The notes beneath the pieces were generated by a model that was not told where the DNA came from, ran no database searches, and saw nothing but the letters and a program-made list of their open reading frames with translations. A program made the position numbers and the translations under genes. A stretch of DNA of 64,000 nucleotides from Paraphysomonas bandaiensis (Eukaryota > Chrysophyceae), in assembly GCA_965644295.1 (NCBI GenBank), contig CBFFRP010000363.1, positions 248,001 through 312,000 on the forward strand, read 5' to 3'. This document shows positions 11,156 to 23,533 of this stretch, one piece after another. Position 1 is the stretch's first letter. Every line of letters begins with the position of its first letter.

Positions 11156-12183
11156 TCGATGATGACCAGGGTCGGGTAACCGTTAGTTGCCCCCCATTAA
11201 TCGAATCCCAGTGCCTAATAGGCATTACAATATGGCCATTAATGAATATGTCCCGGTAACTATGTAACTATAATGGTCTTATACCATTAATGGTAGCACC
11301 AATAACTGACTAGTAGATACTAATACGAAACATATATAACAATTGTTTCCAGGTCCTGTTGATGACTATTATCATTTTCATTTACCGTACTTTTACTTTC
11401 ATGCATATCAATGCAATGTACAATTAGAAACAAATAAGACTTACAGGTAGTCTTAGTATTTGATGAAATATACACTTCGTATTATTAGAAGATAAATATT
11501 GATTATATAAACTTCACATGAAAACTAAGGCCTAATAGTATAATAGCAAGGTGAACAGGGCGTTAGCACCACACACATTTGCGTATCTTGTACAGTTGAG
11601 TATCTTTTATAGTCTGGTAATTATCCAGTCAATTCATATTTCATTGTATATATGTGTTGTATTCACACATTAAGAGATCTATACGTGAATCATCAAATCT
11701 TAATTGAAACACTTGATAGATGTAGTAGATACCTTAACACGCAGGTATTTGGTGTAAAGCGGTCGACCTATTAATACTTTAATAATACAATATTATATTG
11801 CTCCTTTGCCCTGATATACACAAATAATATAATAGTCGTATTGAGAAGATTAATTTCGCACAAACAGGATTTGCTGACTTTCTCCCTAGAGTATTATCGT
11901 CCATTAATTCTCTCCAATTATAAAATACATATAGCGCTAGAAAGGCCGTTAAAGACTGTAAAATATCTGTTCTGCGGATATAGTGCTTGCATGTTAGCCA
12001 TTTCTGGCTTTTATATGTGCTATCACATTTGCGCGAAACATCGAGGAGAATAAAGCAGAATACATGCAAAGCTTTTCGTTATATATTCAAAACACAGTTC
12101 GAGACCATCAAAACTACGCGTAACTATCTCTTGCGCACAGCTACATTAAACGTTGGGAATTCTGTGCCCGTATAAACGCAATA
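11156..12183. other. AT-rich intergenic region, nothing recognised
   Basis: Overlapping short frames on both strands at 11779-12175 look like chance. No splice-consistent chain or RNA gene is visible. Confidence 0.5.
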
Positions 12184-14162
12184 TTAGAAAGTCATAATCT
12201 GCACATTATCATCAGTTTCCATTCCCTTACGATTCGGCTTCATATCGGCTTTGTATGACGAATCTTCCTTGGCGTCTGCCCGGTCGAAGCTCATACTCTC
12301 CCCACCGAACGCGTTTCTCTTAGCCTCTGGGCGCCTATCACTCTCCTTCCGTTGAAGCGAACTTTCAACATCGACATCTTTTGAATCATCGCCTTTGGAC
12401 TGTTTGGCACCCGCAGTGCCACTTCCTAGAGCCGGCCCACCAAAACTAAACCCTGATTCGAGTGGTTGCAGCGCCTAAATGCACGACATGTGCCGTTAAT
12501 GATGAAGCAGCAAAAATAACAACTAATATGCAACAAAGGTAACCTCGAGGTTGCCGCGGTTCGTACTCTTCATTGGTGCCAAATCCACGTGAGAAATGTG
12601 GGTCACTGCCACGGCTGTCGCTTCAACAGCGTCGCCTCCATCGTAGTCGTAAGCGGGCGCAGGTCCCAAAGCATCGAGATTGTAGTGACTGGACTTGCCA
12701 GCATCTTGTTTCTTGAAATCAACAATCTGTTTAAATATATGGAACAAGATATGTTTTGCAGTGCGTTCCCCGAAGGGCAATTCAGCAGATACTCCCAGAA
12801 TGTCACCTGATTCGGCAACATAGTACTCGAGATCTTCCTCCCCATTTGTACATTTGTTTGTAAGCTGGGCAAGTCGAAGGGACTCCTTGGCAAAGTGTTC
12901 GTCAAGGTCAAATTGATCCAGAGCAGGAGGAGGAGGTTCTCTCATGGCAGGGGGGAATATAGCTGGGGCAAGTTTGGGCAAGGGGCACTCGAATTGAGGG
13001 GGGATAAGAGTTAATGGGTCGTGTGGAACACCGAGGGTCTGATACAATCGCACAGCCTCTGGTATTAAAATGGTGTCAAAGGAAAACATTTTGCTTTCAA
13101 AGAGACGCGTGAAATCCTTGGGTAGTTCTTCCATTCCTTGCAAACAAGGCTTGACTGTACTGGAAAGAGATTCCACGTGCGGTATACGGGTGTAGTCCCA
13201 CAGCAGTTCTCCATCATGTCTATCTGTCGTCATATCGACTTCAAGATCACTGAGAAGCCAAGAAAATATCATATCACTCAATTTGGCATTCTCTTCTTTG
13301 TCCAACCAGTCGTCACCAAAAATATCCACTGAGCCAACCACCACCATGCGACCGCGGAGAGCCCCTACTTCAGCAACCGTTTCGGATTCCCAAACGGCCG
13401 CTATAGGACGATTCATAGGATAAGAAATGGGCCCTGACGAAAGAAGGGGGCGGGAAGGACGCTGTACATTCAAAGATACGCCGTAAGGGTACACAAAAGC
13501 GAGTTTCTGATCAGCAGTTTGAGCATTCGCCTTCGAACCTTTTTCAGACCCCTTACTAGCTGTTGGCGCTGCTTTACGGGAGCCTGCTAGCGTTGTCATG
13601 TTCTGACAAACTAAAGTTTAACAACATCGTGAAAACAAAATCAGACGACGTACCTTCTTTCTAGCCAAATCAGGAACTAAGACACCATCTGCAATGTAGA
13701 CCTCTTTTGGATGTAAATATTTATAATATACACTTCTCATTACACTGTCACTATTACAACCAATACCATAACTGCGAAACTGTGATTGTACAATAACTCT
13801 AGTCATGTATATTTATACCTTTCTAAGAAATTTTTAACGTTAACATTATCCTCAACATCACCCCCATCAGTGGCCATCATCAAGATTCGGCCGCCCCCAT
13901 TTAGCCAACTAGTTAGGTCAGATATTTCTGACGCAGTAAACTCTTCCCTAGGAGCCCCAAACACAATCAGTGATGCATCAGCTAATGTATCGCGTGATAT
14001 CTCCTCTTTGTTACTGAATCAAATGTATTAAATATTATCATCCAAACAAACACAAACTCACGCTGCAACTTTATAATTCGTTCGAAGTCTACGAAACAAC
14101 TTCTTAAACCCGTTACTTAAATGATGAGTCTCCTTCTTAGCGGCATCGATTAAGATTATTTT
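12184..14162 (-). CDS. IFT52: Intraflagellar transport protein IFT52 (first few residues not located)
   Basis: Minus-strand exons: 14162-14062, 14013-13819, 13771-13654, 13602-12544 and 12474-12184, about 587 aa. Family landmarks occur in order: an N-terminal AAKKETHHLSNGFKKL segment, NKEEIS followed by a GGG-containing loop, SDSVMRSVYYKYLHPKE, FVYPYGVSLNV and YPMNRP. IFT52 is a core IFT-B1 subunit that carries cargo along the ciliary axoneme. The opening exon should add only about 5-10 residues upstream of 14162 and could not be placed. The donor after 12544 (GTTACC) is weak, so that junction is less certain. The ATG at 13599 is internal, not the start. Presence of this gene argues that the organism makes cilia or flagella. 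Confidence 0.9.
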
Positions 14163-14717
14163 CTATAACAATCAGTGTGTAATATGAGCCTCATAGTTTT
14201 CAGTTGCTGTGTATAATGAACCTTCACTTTATCGGAGTCTGTAGCTGTCATAGTTGATATACTGGTTGGAGAATAGTCAAAACAATGGCATCCTTGACAG
14301 TCAAATCTATGCAATTGCTGTTCAATATGGCATCCACCGGAGTGTACAGCACATGTATGTATGTGTGTAGTGGAATCAAGTGCAGAGCCAGCAAACTGAG
14401 CGATATTCAAACTCACACTCAGAGCAGAGCAGAGCAGCGTACAGCATAACTGTTACATGCACACATCAGCAGCACTGTCCTCTCCGAGTATACAGCCATG
14501 TATACAGTATGTATTTAGTTTGCATCCTGCTGATGGTGATGTCAATCGTCACAAGCCAAATTTCGGTGCAGAAGTTTACCATATGTACTGTATTCTCCTC
14601 TATACAGTGATATACAGTTAGTTTAAAGAATTCTGTGACATAAAAGTCGCCTGTATTCTGGATATACACTGTGTATATGTACACAGTGCAGCATATGTCT
14701 AGCATATACTTCTAGTG

Positions 14718-14749
<32 letters not shown>

Positions 14750-15037
14750 TGTATGTGTATCTGCCCATAAGAAGCTCACTGAAGCTCTTGACAGTTCATT
14801 CTGTTTATAGCCTCCTCCACTGCATCATCACCATCCTATCCGTCGAGCAGACCTCCTCTCCTATCAATCTAGTGGAGTGTACTGTATATCCCCCACTCTT
14901 ATATCGCGATATACACCAACTCAACCGACTCATCGCACCACATACAGATATATATATACACATACACATATATATATATATATATATATGACTGATACTC
15001 CTCACCACTAGAGATATAAACATATCAGTATACTCAG
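14163..15037. promoter_or_regulatory. Upstream region shared by IFT52 and the Kv channel
   Basis: The stretch contains a (TATG)n microsatellite (about 14719-14757) and TA/CATA tracts (about 14944-14990). The missing first exon of IFT52 and any upstream channel exons would lie here. No promoter motif is clear. Confidence 0.35.
14719..14757. repeat. (TATG)n microsatellite, short
   Basis: About nine uninterrupted tetranucleotide units. It is the same motif, read on the other strand, as the giant (ACAT)n arrays at 19112 and 43699. Confidence 0.9.
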
Positions 15038-16759
15038 ATGCTCTACACTCAATCTGCAATACAGCGAGCTCATTCAAGAGACAGCTTCTCGTTTGTAGTG
15101 AATAACGGCAGCAAGGAGAACAGCGGCGTTACAGAGAGAAAACCGTTTTTCGTCCCATCTTCTTTTGTTAAGCTTGTAGAGTATGGTGAATTCGGTCTCA
15201 TTTCGAAAGAGGTTTGGATCTCATATTTCGACTTATTAATCACTGATTTTTGTGCAGCATTGTTACACTCTTTCTTGGCTTCAGAGACTCTTTCTCACAT
15301 TTGATCAGCCAGATTCATGGTCGGCATCTATACTATTATTCATTGCATTTCATAACATCTTTTCATACCACAGTATACTTGGAGAAATAATTTCGATAGT
15401 GATGATGATAGTTATTGCATTCAGCTGTACGAGCTACGTATTGTCATCTGATCCAGGATTTAGGTATCACCCTACCGTTTCGATTTCTGTTATAAACATT
15501 GCAATGTCATGGCTATTACTTGTTGTTATTTATCCAATTAGGCCGCTATTATTGTAATCTCTCTTTACAGAAACAAGCCATCTTCCTGCGATGACCCAGT
15601 TTGTGACAATGACCCAGAATTATGTCCCAATACTATAATGTGTGAGCCTGTAGAAGAGCCCATTTTTGAACTATTTGAAACGATCTGTATTTCCATCTTC
15701 ACTGTAGACTATGTTATACGAATTCTCACTGTGCCACTAATGCCAAGTCGGTTGGCCAATATCCTACCTGCTGACTGGGATACGCTTGACAACCCACTCG
15801 GTACTAAACCCGATCCAACGTATTCATGGTACACTCAGCTATTGAAGTATGCCAGCACTATTATGAATATCATTGATCTTGTCGCGATATTACCATACTA
15901 CATAGGGTTTGCGACGGACTCAGGTGGTTCTGTGTCAATTGTACGTATTCTGCGCCTTGCTCGAGTTCTCCGAATATTCAAAATAGGAAGCTTTACTTCT
16001 GGAATGAATTTGATCGCTGGTGCGGTCAGGAACTCCATTCCTGCGATGAGTATACTTCTATTCTGCACCATTCTAGGAATCATATTGTTTGGGTCCATTA
16101 TTTACTTTCTCGAAGCCGGAACTTACGTAGTGAACAAAGATTTTCCGGACGGTGCATACGTGCGTTGGAATTTCGACCATACCGCCAAAGAGAACAGTCC
16201 GTTCACGTCTATTCTCGTTTCTTGTTACTGGGCAGTTGTAACATCTACCACAGTAGGCTATGGAGATATCCATCCCACATCACCTATGGGTCGGTTTCTG
16301 GCGGTGATACTAATGTATGCGGGTATACTGCTGCTAGCATTGCCAATCAGTGTCGTTGGAGCAGCCTTTACTAGAGAATACGAGAAGTATCATTCAAAGA
16401 GTGCCGAGAACGCTGATGATCGATCGAGTGTGGCAACATTCAAACGAAATGCAGAACCTCCTATTCATGATACCCGCATTCCCGCGAACGATACTGCTTT
16501 TATAAAGTATCGCGAACGGGAGGACATGTTGCGAGCCCTTAGTGAAATGTCATGTCAGTTGACCGATATGACTACGAGAGTAAATGCAATGATGCTGGTG
16601 CTGACACGAGATCATGAAGAAGTAGTCACCGAGGAAAAGTTTGAAGGAAGTGGCAAGCGAGTTAACTTTACTCGCATGAATTCAAACGGACATCCACGAA
16701 TGGTTTCTGAAGGTGTCGAATTGGTTCCCGGAGAGAATATATCTGGTCCTCAAGGTTAA
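15038..16759 (+). CDS. Voltage-gated potassium channel, Shaker/Kv type
   Basis: Exons 15038-15211, 15258-15319, 15374-15463 and 15571-16759 join in phase to 504 aa. Segments in order: S1 (GEIISIVMMIVIAFSC), S2 (ELFETICISIFTVDYVIRI), S3 (MNIIDLVAILPYYIG), S4 with regularly spaced arginines (VRILRLARVLRIFKIG), S5, the pore with selectivity filter TTVGYGD, and S6 ending LLALPISVVG. The S4 charges and TVGYGD define a voltage-gated K+ channel of the plasma membrane. An 80-residue C-terminal tail is hydrophilic. Only about 80 residues precede S1 and they do not form a visible T1 tetramerisation domain. The second and third introns use weak donors (GTTTGG, GTCGGC), so the S1 region is the least certain part. 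Confidence 0.88.
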
Positions 16760-17103
16760 AGCGACTTTGGTAACGCATCTAGTTGCTGGGTTGTTAACGT
16801 GTAGATTGTGTGTTAGTATTTGTGTCTTCTATACAACGAGGACTGTGTGATAGAATGTTCATGAGAAAAAGAGTAGGAAGTATGTAGTGTCATTGTTGTG
16901 ATTGCCATTTAGATAGTTAAAGAATAAAGCGCAGTGCTATCGTCAGTAATTCCATCGATGGTGCCAGAGTTTTATTCTATCGTATGATAAAAAAAAATCA
17001 AAAGAGGTACAACATTAAGTGGGTATATCATAACATATGTACTACCACAGCAACGCCGTATGATAACTACGCAGTTATTTAGCGCCATTAATGACAAAAC
17101 TTA
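16760..17103. other. Convergent 3' regions of the Kv channel and YchF genes
   Basis: Only 3' untranslated sequence of the two converging genes is expected here. Apart from the AATAAA at 16923 nothing specific is visible. Confidence 0.5.
16923..16928 (+). terminator. AATAAA polyadenylation signal of the Kv channel gene
   Basis: A canonical AATAAA lies 164 nt after the channel stop codon, followed by a T-rich stretch. It is the clearest poly(A) signal in the window. Confidence 0.5.
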
Positions 17104-18982
17104 TTACACATTAAATCTAAACAACACTACGTCGCCATCTTTCATTATATAATCACGGCCTTCACTTCTAATTAATCCTTTTTCTTTCGCTGCCTTTTCT
17201 CCTCCTGCATCTACATAGGTATCATAGTCACACGTCTCGGCTCTGATGAACCCCCTCTGAAAATCGGTATGAATTACTCCCGCTGCCTGCAGAAGAACCC
17301 AATTAGGGCATTATGAATTATACATGTCCCATTTACTAATATACTATTCGTCAGCTAGCTCAACACGTCAGAGCATTTTGTAAACCTATGAACGGGATAT
17401 GGCACATTTCTAAGAGCCATATTGTACACTACTATGTCGTATACCTCAGGAGCAGTTGCACCCTTCTTTACAGTCCAAGCTCTTGTTTCTGTTGGGCCAG
17501 AAGTATAGAATGTCTGTAGACCAAGAACATCATATGCTACTTTGACCAAACCCTACGCAAGAAAGTTAACAGTTTCAAATATATATATAAACCACAGAGC
17601 GTTTATCACATGCAGTTCGTTGCAATGCTGTAAATGTGATGTATACTATGCAATGCATTTATGTACTTATTGAAATTCCCAATTGAAAAGCCCCTTACCT
17701 TCAAACCACATTCTTCATCAACCACTCCCAACTGATCCAGAAAATCCGCACGCTCAGAAGGGTCAAATCCACTCAGTTCAGATTCTACCTACTCTCCAAA
17801 ACACATTAAACGGCATTATTCTAAACTATCAGCATTCAATATTGCTGTAAACACCCCAATAATAGAGCAGAATCGAATGCACGCAAAACATAGTTGAAGT
17901 GAACCCACCTGGGCTGATACAAGAACAAATTCGCTTTTGTCCTTTTTCGCATAAGCTTTTACAAGTTCCGACATCTCATTACCTGTGGCGAGATCACTAT
18001 CGGCGACGTTGGCAGCGTATATAACCTACACCACCGTAAAAAATACGCTAGCAGATATGTTGGACACCTCTCATGAAATTCACTCAAAAACAGAAGAAAT
18101 ATAGCTAAAACAATGCATACTTTCTTCATAGTTAGAAGCTTATGCCCTTTAATAATTTCTAGTTCTTGAGAATCGAGTGTTGCAAATCGAGCTGGATTGC
18201 CTGCCTCTAACTGCTCCAGTACCTGCGCAAGGCCACTGAAATATGCATTAAAAGCGCAACAAACACAAATACTTTCTTCAGAGCATCAATTTCTCCAGAA
18301 TTCATCTTCACGTCTTTCATACACTTCGCTAGTCGCTTTTCGATCTGCGAGACGTCAATAATAAGTATATAGGAAGAACAAATAGAGTCGTGACATACCT
18401 GAGACAGGTCTGCTAATATGAGCTCAATGTTTATAACATCCATATCACGCGCAGGATCAACAGTATCGTCCACTACATATAGTATAAGCAAAGAAATAGG
18501 AATTCGGCTACGTAGTATACCGTGGATGATATTGACGTCTTCAAAGCAGCGGACAACTTGAACTATTGCATCCGTATTTCGAATGTTGGAAAGGAACTTA
18601 TTTCCCAAACCAGCCCCCTCGCTTGCACCCTTCACAATGCCTGCAATATCCACAAACTCCATCGAAGTGTGCGTCACTTTCTCCGATTTGTTGACCTCGC
18701 CTAACTTGTATAGTCTGGGGTCAGGCACATTCACATTGCCAGAGTTCGGCTCTATCGTACAGAACGGATAATTCGCAGCCTGCGCCTGATTGATACGTGA
18801 ATCGATCTCTGCTACAAGATAACATTTCGTACCATAGAATTGCCAACAAGAGCATTGAACAGTGTGCTCTTGCCGACATTAGGCAGGCCCACTATACCTG
18901 TCTGCAGACACCTGCTTATGATGCACCCACCCTGCCTCATGACACTGTGTCGGACGTGTTTCGTGAAAGTGTATGCCAACAT
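17104..18982 (-). CDS. YchF/OLA1-family ATPase, bacterial type with mitochondrial presequence
   Basis: Nine minus-strand exons: 18982-18833, 18785-18521, 18472-18399, 18344-18273, 18222-18121, 18025-17909, 17788-17699, 17552-17445 and 17286-17104. They give 386 aa, matching the roughly 360-400 aa of the family. After a 29-residue leader rich in Arg, His, Lys and Ser comes the P-loop GLPNVGKST, then [18 protein letters not shown], a coiled region, and the C-terminal TGS domain ([14 protein letters not shown], ending [10 protein letters not shown]). The body reads like bacterial YchF rather than the cytosolic eukaryotic OLA1. Together with the leader this suggests a mitochondrial paralogue acting on ribosomes there. 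YchF proteins hydrolyse ATP and bind ribosomes. The localisation is inferred. Confidence 0.9.
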
Positions 18983-19089
18983 GATGGTGTGCACGGAAAT
19001 GTATGAGTTGAGTGAAGTGAAGTGCCGTGACTGAGTGGGAGAGTGCTTTGTTCCTGTTAATATATATGTACATACATCTCCTACCCTAT

Positions 19090-20221
19090 GTCCACACACA
19101 CACACACACACACACATACACACATACATACATACATACATACATACATACATACATACATACATACATACATACATACATACATACATACATACATACA
19201 TACATACATACATACATACATACATACATACATACATACATACATACATACATACATACATACATACATACATACATACATACATACATACATACATACA
19301 TACATACATTCATACATACATACATACATACATACATACATACATACATACATACATACATACATACATACATACATACATACATACATACATACATACA
19401 TACATACATACATACATACATACATACATACATACATACATACATACATACATACATACATACATACATACATACATACATACATACATACATACATACA
19501 TACATACATACATACATACATACATACATACATACATACATACATACATACATACATACATACATACATACATACATACATACATACATACATACATACA
19601 TACATACATACATACATACATACATACATACATACATACATACATACATACATACACATACATACATACATACATACATACATACATACATACATACATA
19701 CATACATACATACATACATACATACATACATACATACATACATACATACATACATACATACATACATACATACATACATACATACATACATACATACATA
19801 CATACATACATACATACATACATACATACATACATACATACATACATACATACATACATACATACATACATACATACATACATACATACATACATACATA
19901 CATACATACATACATACATACATACATACATACATACATACATACATACATACATACATACATACATACATACATACATACATACATACATACATACATA
20001 CATACATACATACATACATACATACATACATACATACATACATACATACATACATACATACATACATACATACATACATACATACATACATACATACATA
20101 CATACATACATACATACATACATACATACATACATACATACATACATACATACATACATACATACATACATACATACATACATACATACATACATACATA
20201 CATACATACATACATACATAC
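19090..20221. repeat. Giant (ACAT)n microsatellite array, about 1.1 kb
   Basis: After a short (CA)n start at 19091-19115 the tetranucleotide CATA runs almost without error to 20221, about 275 units. Only two interruptions are clear: CATTCATA near 19309 and an extra CA near 19655. Long open frames read in either direction (repeats of HTYI or MYVC) are an artefact of the 12-nt periodicity. The array begins 108 bp upstream of the YchF start codon and ends 149 bp upstream of the next plus-strand gene. Confidence 0.97.
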
Positions 20222-20370
20222 TTTATTATCGAATCAATTACAAGAAATTCGGATTCTCGGAGTATGATTAGTCGGATGCACTCTTGTTGTGTATATATGT
20301 GTATGTGTGTATGAGAATGAGTCTTATTTAATCATGATACTCAACATGAGTGACGTGTAACCATAGTAGC

Positions 20371-22258
20371 ATGCAATGTATTGCCCTATATATCCTCATC
20401 AACTCCCTCTTGTTCTCTGTTGTTAGCTCATATTTATCTCTGAGGTTTAATAGCGGCGACAGAGTGATTCATGTACGCATCACAGAGACAGAGAGATGGC
20501 TCAGCGTATGCAATCAAAGTCTTATGTATTTCAACGATAGACTACAGCGACTGTATGTTAGCACAGTCATTGCCAGAGAGGTGAAGCGTATGGATCTTCC
20601 CGACTATAAGAGGTTGATTCACAGATTTGCAGTCAGAATTTAACTCTGATATCAGTTTTGGCGTTAAGTTTCGTGGATCCAATCACTCGATATTGAATTT
20701 TGTCGTTAAGGAAGGTGATGATACGGGTCAAGTTGTACACAGTACAATGAAAAGCCTTAATCTGACCTCCGCAGAAGGTATTGAATTAGCCCACGCACTT
20801 TCGAAACATGTTTCTGCGGTATAGCCTCCTTGTAGTGTGCTTATTGTGTATTGACTGGTATGAAGGATAGTATTGGAAATCCGAAATGGGTTGAATGGAG
20901 GCGTTATACCGGAGGATTATGGTATCTGTGGTCACAGACCTCTTCGAATCCCTCTCGAGACTTTTATTCTGTCTTGCCATCATGTGGTTCTAATTTATTT
21001 CCTCCACGTTATAAAGCGCCAATGAAGCCTACTCCAACTATTCCGTTTGAATCAAGTAGTGCATCAAGTTTTATTGAAGAAGCGTCGATTACTATCGCCG
21101 TTACCACTTGTCGAAGGCCAGTTTTGTTTGCCGCTTCTTTGAGGGCTTTAAGAGAGGTTCGTAAAACGGCGACTTCATATCCATTATAAATATGAACACA
21201 GTGAAAAAACGTAGATGATACGTCTTGCACTATTTGGTGAGTAGCTAATTCTATTATGTTCTTTCAGTCTCTTGGTGGGAAGTTGACCACTCTATCTTGG
21301 AGGGACGGGGGGGTAGATATTCTCCAAGTATTAGTGGTGGACGATAGTTCCGCTCCCTCGGATCGAGAAAGTATGCTTGAGCTTTTACCGGAATCCGTTT
21401 TTGTTTGCCGTGGCACTGGACGGGGCCATGCCAAATCGCTGAACACAATTCTGCGCATGGTTTCAACTCGATATCTGTTTTATCTGGAAGATGACTGGAG
21501 GGCGATATCTACCCCAATCTTGTCTCGCAGTTTGAGCACATCCGTTGGTTTATACTCTTCTGAGCAACATGTTCCTCTTCTTCACTCTCTTCTTAGAGGA
21601 GCATTGGAGGTTCTCCGTGACTCTCGATTTTGCGAAAGAAAGGTCGAAAACGACAGCTCCTGTACAGAGCTGATTGCTCAGGTGATAGCTGTATTCATCG
21701 AATATACTACCTCACTGACGCCTGTATTTCAAGGTACATATGAATGAAATTATTACCCACGATTGTTCATATAAGGTTTGGGATGGATCTGATTCTACTC
21801 AGTCGTGTGAGATACTGTCTGAAGTAGGGAGAAGTGGTTGGCCGAGAACAGCTCGTGCTTTTTCCAATAACGGAACCATGGTTGATATTCCTTATGGCTT
21901 ACATGAGTTTGGCTTAACACCGTATACATCCTATGTGTATGGGGGGCGGAATCATGAGTACTCATTCTGGCCAGGGTTTTCACTGAACCCTGCTGTATGG
22001 GATTTAACTTTACTAACAGATCTCCTGGATCGGTGTATGGAAGACAGCAATGTACAGAGTAATCTGTACCCGGGTTCTTACTCGATGGCACTGTTTGATG
22101 AAACCGATATTGAGTTCGAGCACAAGTTCACAGCACTTGTTTATGCTTCCGGTGCTAATATTGCTTATCTACCGGCATATGTGTTTGAACATATTGGGTT
22201 TCAAACATCTGCCTATGCTGAAAGTGGTCAGCAACGGACATGGGATTACTATTCTTAG
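20371..22258 (+). CDS. Secreted or Golgi glycosyltransferase-like protein (GT-A fold)
   Basis: Exons 20371-20580, 20633-20818, 20866-21156, 21268-21681 and 21734-22258 join in phase to 541 aa. The start carries a hydrophobic signal (ALYILINSLLFSVVSSYL). A nucleotide-sugar-binding half begins with ITIAVTTCRRP, continues with LQVLVVDDSSAPSD, and reaches a metal-binding-type acidic motif in YLFYLEDDW. This order (strand, VDD, EDD) is typical of GT2-like GT-A enzymes. The C-terminal 170 residues are conserved-looking but I recognise no family in them. Donor sugar and acceptor are unknown. The third acceptor (ATGAAG at 20860-20865) is weak and could shift by a few bases. Confidence 0.65.
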
Positions 22259-23533
22259 ATAGCAATAAACAATGGACGCCAGAGACAGACTTAGCATATT
22301 GTAGATATTTCTAAAAGAAATATCTATCAGTTGGCAGTTCAAGGGAAGTAATTCGATTGCTTATAGATGAAAGCTGGTGATAGCTACCAATAATATATTA
22401 CTCGTCAAAATTTATATACTACTGATGGCTGTCGGTAATTGGGTGAATGTATTGAATACTCTTCTCTGCACCCTCTTTATTGAAGGTGTTGTGTAGGAAA
22501 TTAACACCATTATACATTTGAAGTGAGTAAGCAATACTCAGTTCACATGAAACTATCAGTTGTGAATGTCTGATTATTAGCAATAGGCGTGTAAGAGTCA
22601 GAACTATAGTGTAGCAAACAATTTAACTAACTAGTGCTTAACTCTGATATCCTACTATTTGACGCTACGAAAACTGCTTGTGGGTCACCGCAAGCACCAA
22701 GGTGCGACCACTTTTGCTCTCTGTCCTTCAGGTGAAATAGCTTGGATGCTTGACTTCAGTAGGCAGCCCGATACCCGGATGCCCATGAGGTGGGCCCATT
22801 CCCGGATGTCTGTTTACTCGTCAAGGCCCAAAAAAGGTCTACACAAGTGACACTTATATTAGCGTCCCTCTTGTACCACACAAGCATATAGCTATATGTC
22901 TGCTGACTATATATTCGGGTCAAGTTAGTTCCCTGGAGAAATATCATATTATTATCCCCCATAACACCACACGAAAATGTGCGAGCCCGACTTGGTTGAG
23001 GGCATGAAACTCTCTACAATTTCAAAATAAAAAACAGCCACGATCTTATACAGTCACCAGGAAATAGTTTATCGATTATCTCATATCTGATATATTTCTT
23101 GACGCAGCCTTAAACCTACGCGTAATACACAACTTAACTAGCTATTAACTATTTACTACTGTATTTGTCATAACGATTAAACCAATAAACCCAAGAACAT
23201 CTAAGAGTTTAGATTTAACGAAACTGAGATGTAGAATGATAAACTCTTTTTAACAATTGTTCCGTCATCAACAATTCATATACCTTTCGTTGTTGAATCA
23301 CCACTCACACATTTGCATACAATGATATTTTCCTGTGGAATGTGCGAATTATAAGTGGGGAGAATCAATGAGAGAGATTACAGAGTTTTTTTTCAGTATT
23401 AACGGCGGCTTAGTGAATAACCGCAGCATTATAACGTATAAATCTCATTTACTTTCGTATACTAAGAGCAGATCAATTAAGAAATATACAATCAATTATT
23501 AGTACAACTCCAGCAATATAACAGAAGAAATAA
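22259..23533. other. Intergenic region with one retroposon copy
   Basis: Apart from copy R4 (22558-23002) the stretch is AT-rich and shows no gene. The last 500 bp lie downstream of the converging minus-strand gene at 23534. Confidence 0.5.
22558..23002 (-). mobile_element. Retroposon family copy R4 with target-site duplication
   Basis: The 445-bp element runs from the tail side (GATTATTAGCAATAGGCGT near 22572) to the shared border GACTTGGTTGAGGG at 22989-23002. It is flanked by CATGAAACTATC at 22546-22557 and CATGAAACTCTC at 23003-23014, 12 bp with one mismatch. The core with GCAAGCACCAAGGTGC lies near 22690. Short direct repeats at the flanks are the mark of target-primed insertion. No intact gene is present. 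Confidence 0.75.

Noticed and set aside
13597-13599. ATG at 13599 as the start of IFT52
   Set aside because: Conserved N-terminal IFT52 segments lie in three upstream exons that splice in phase.
19027-20314. Six frames of 300-414 aa made of HTYI or MYVC repeats
   Set aside because: They are read-through of the (ACAT)n array, whose 4-nt unit leaves all three frames open on each strand. No gene features remain outside the array.
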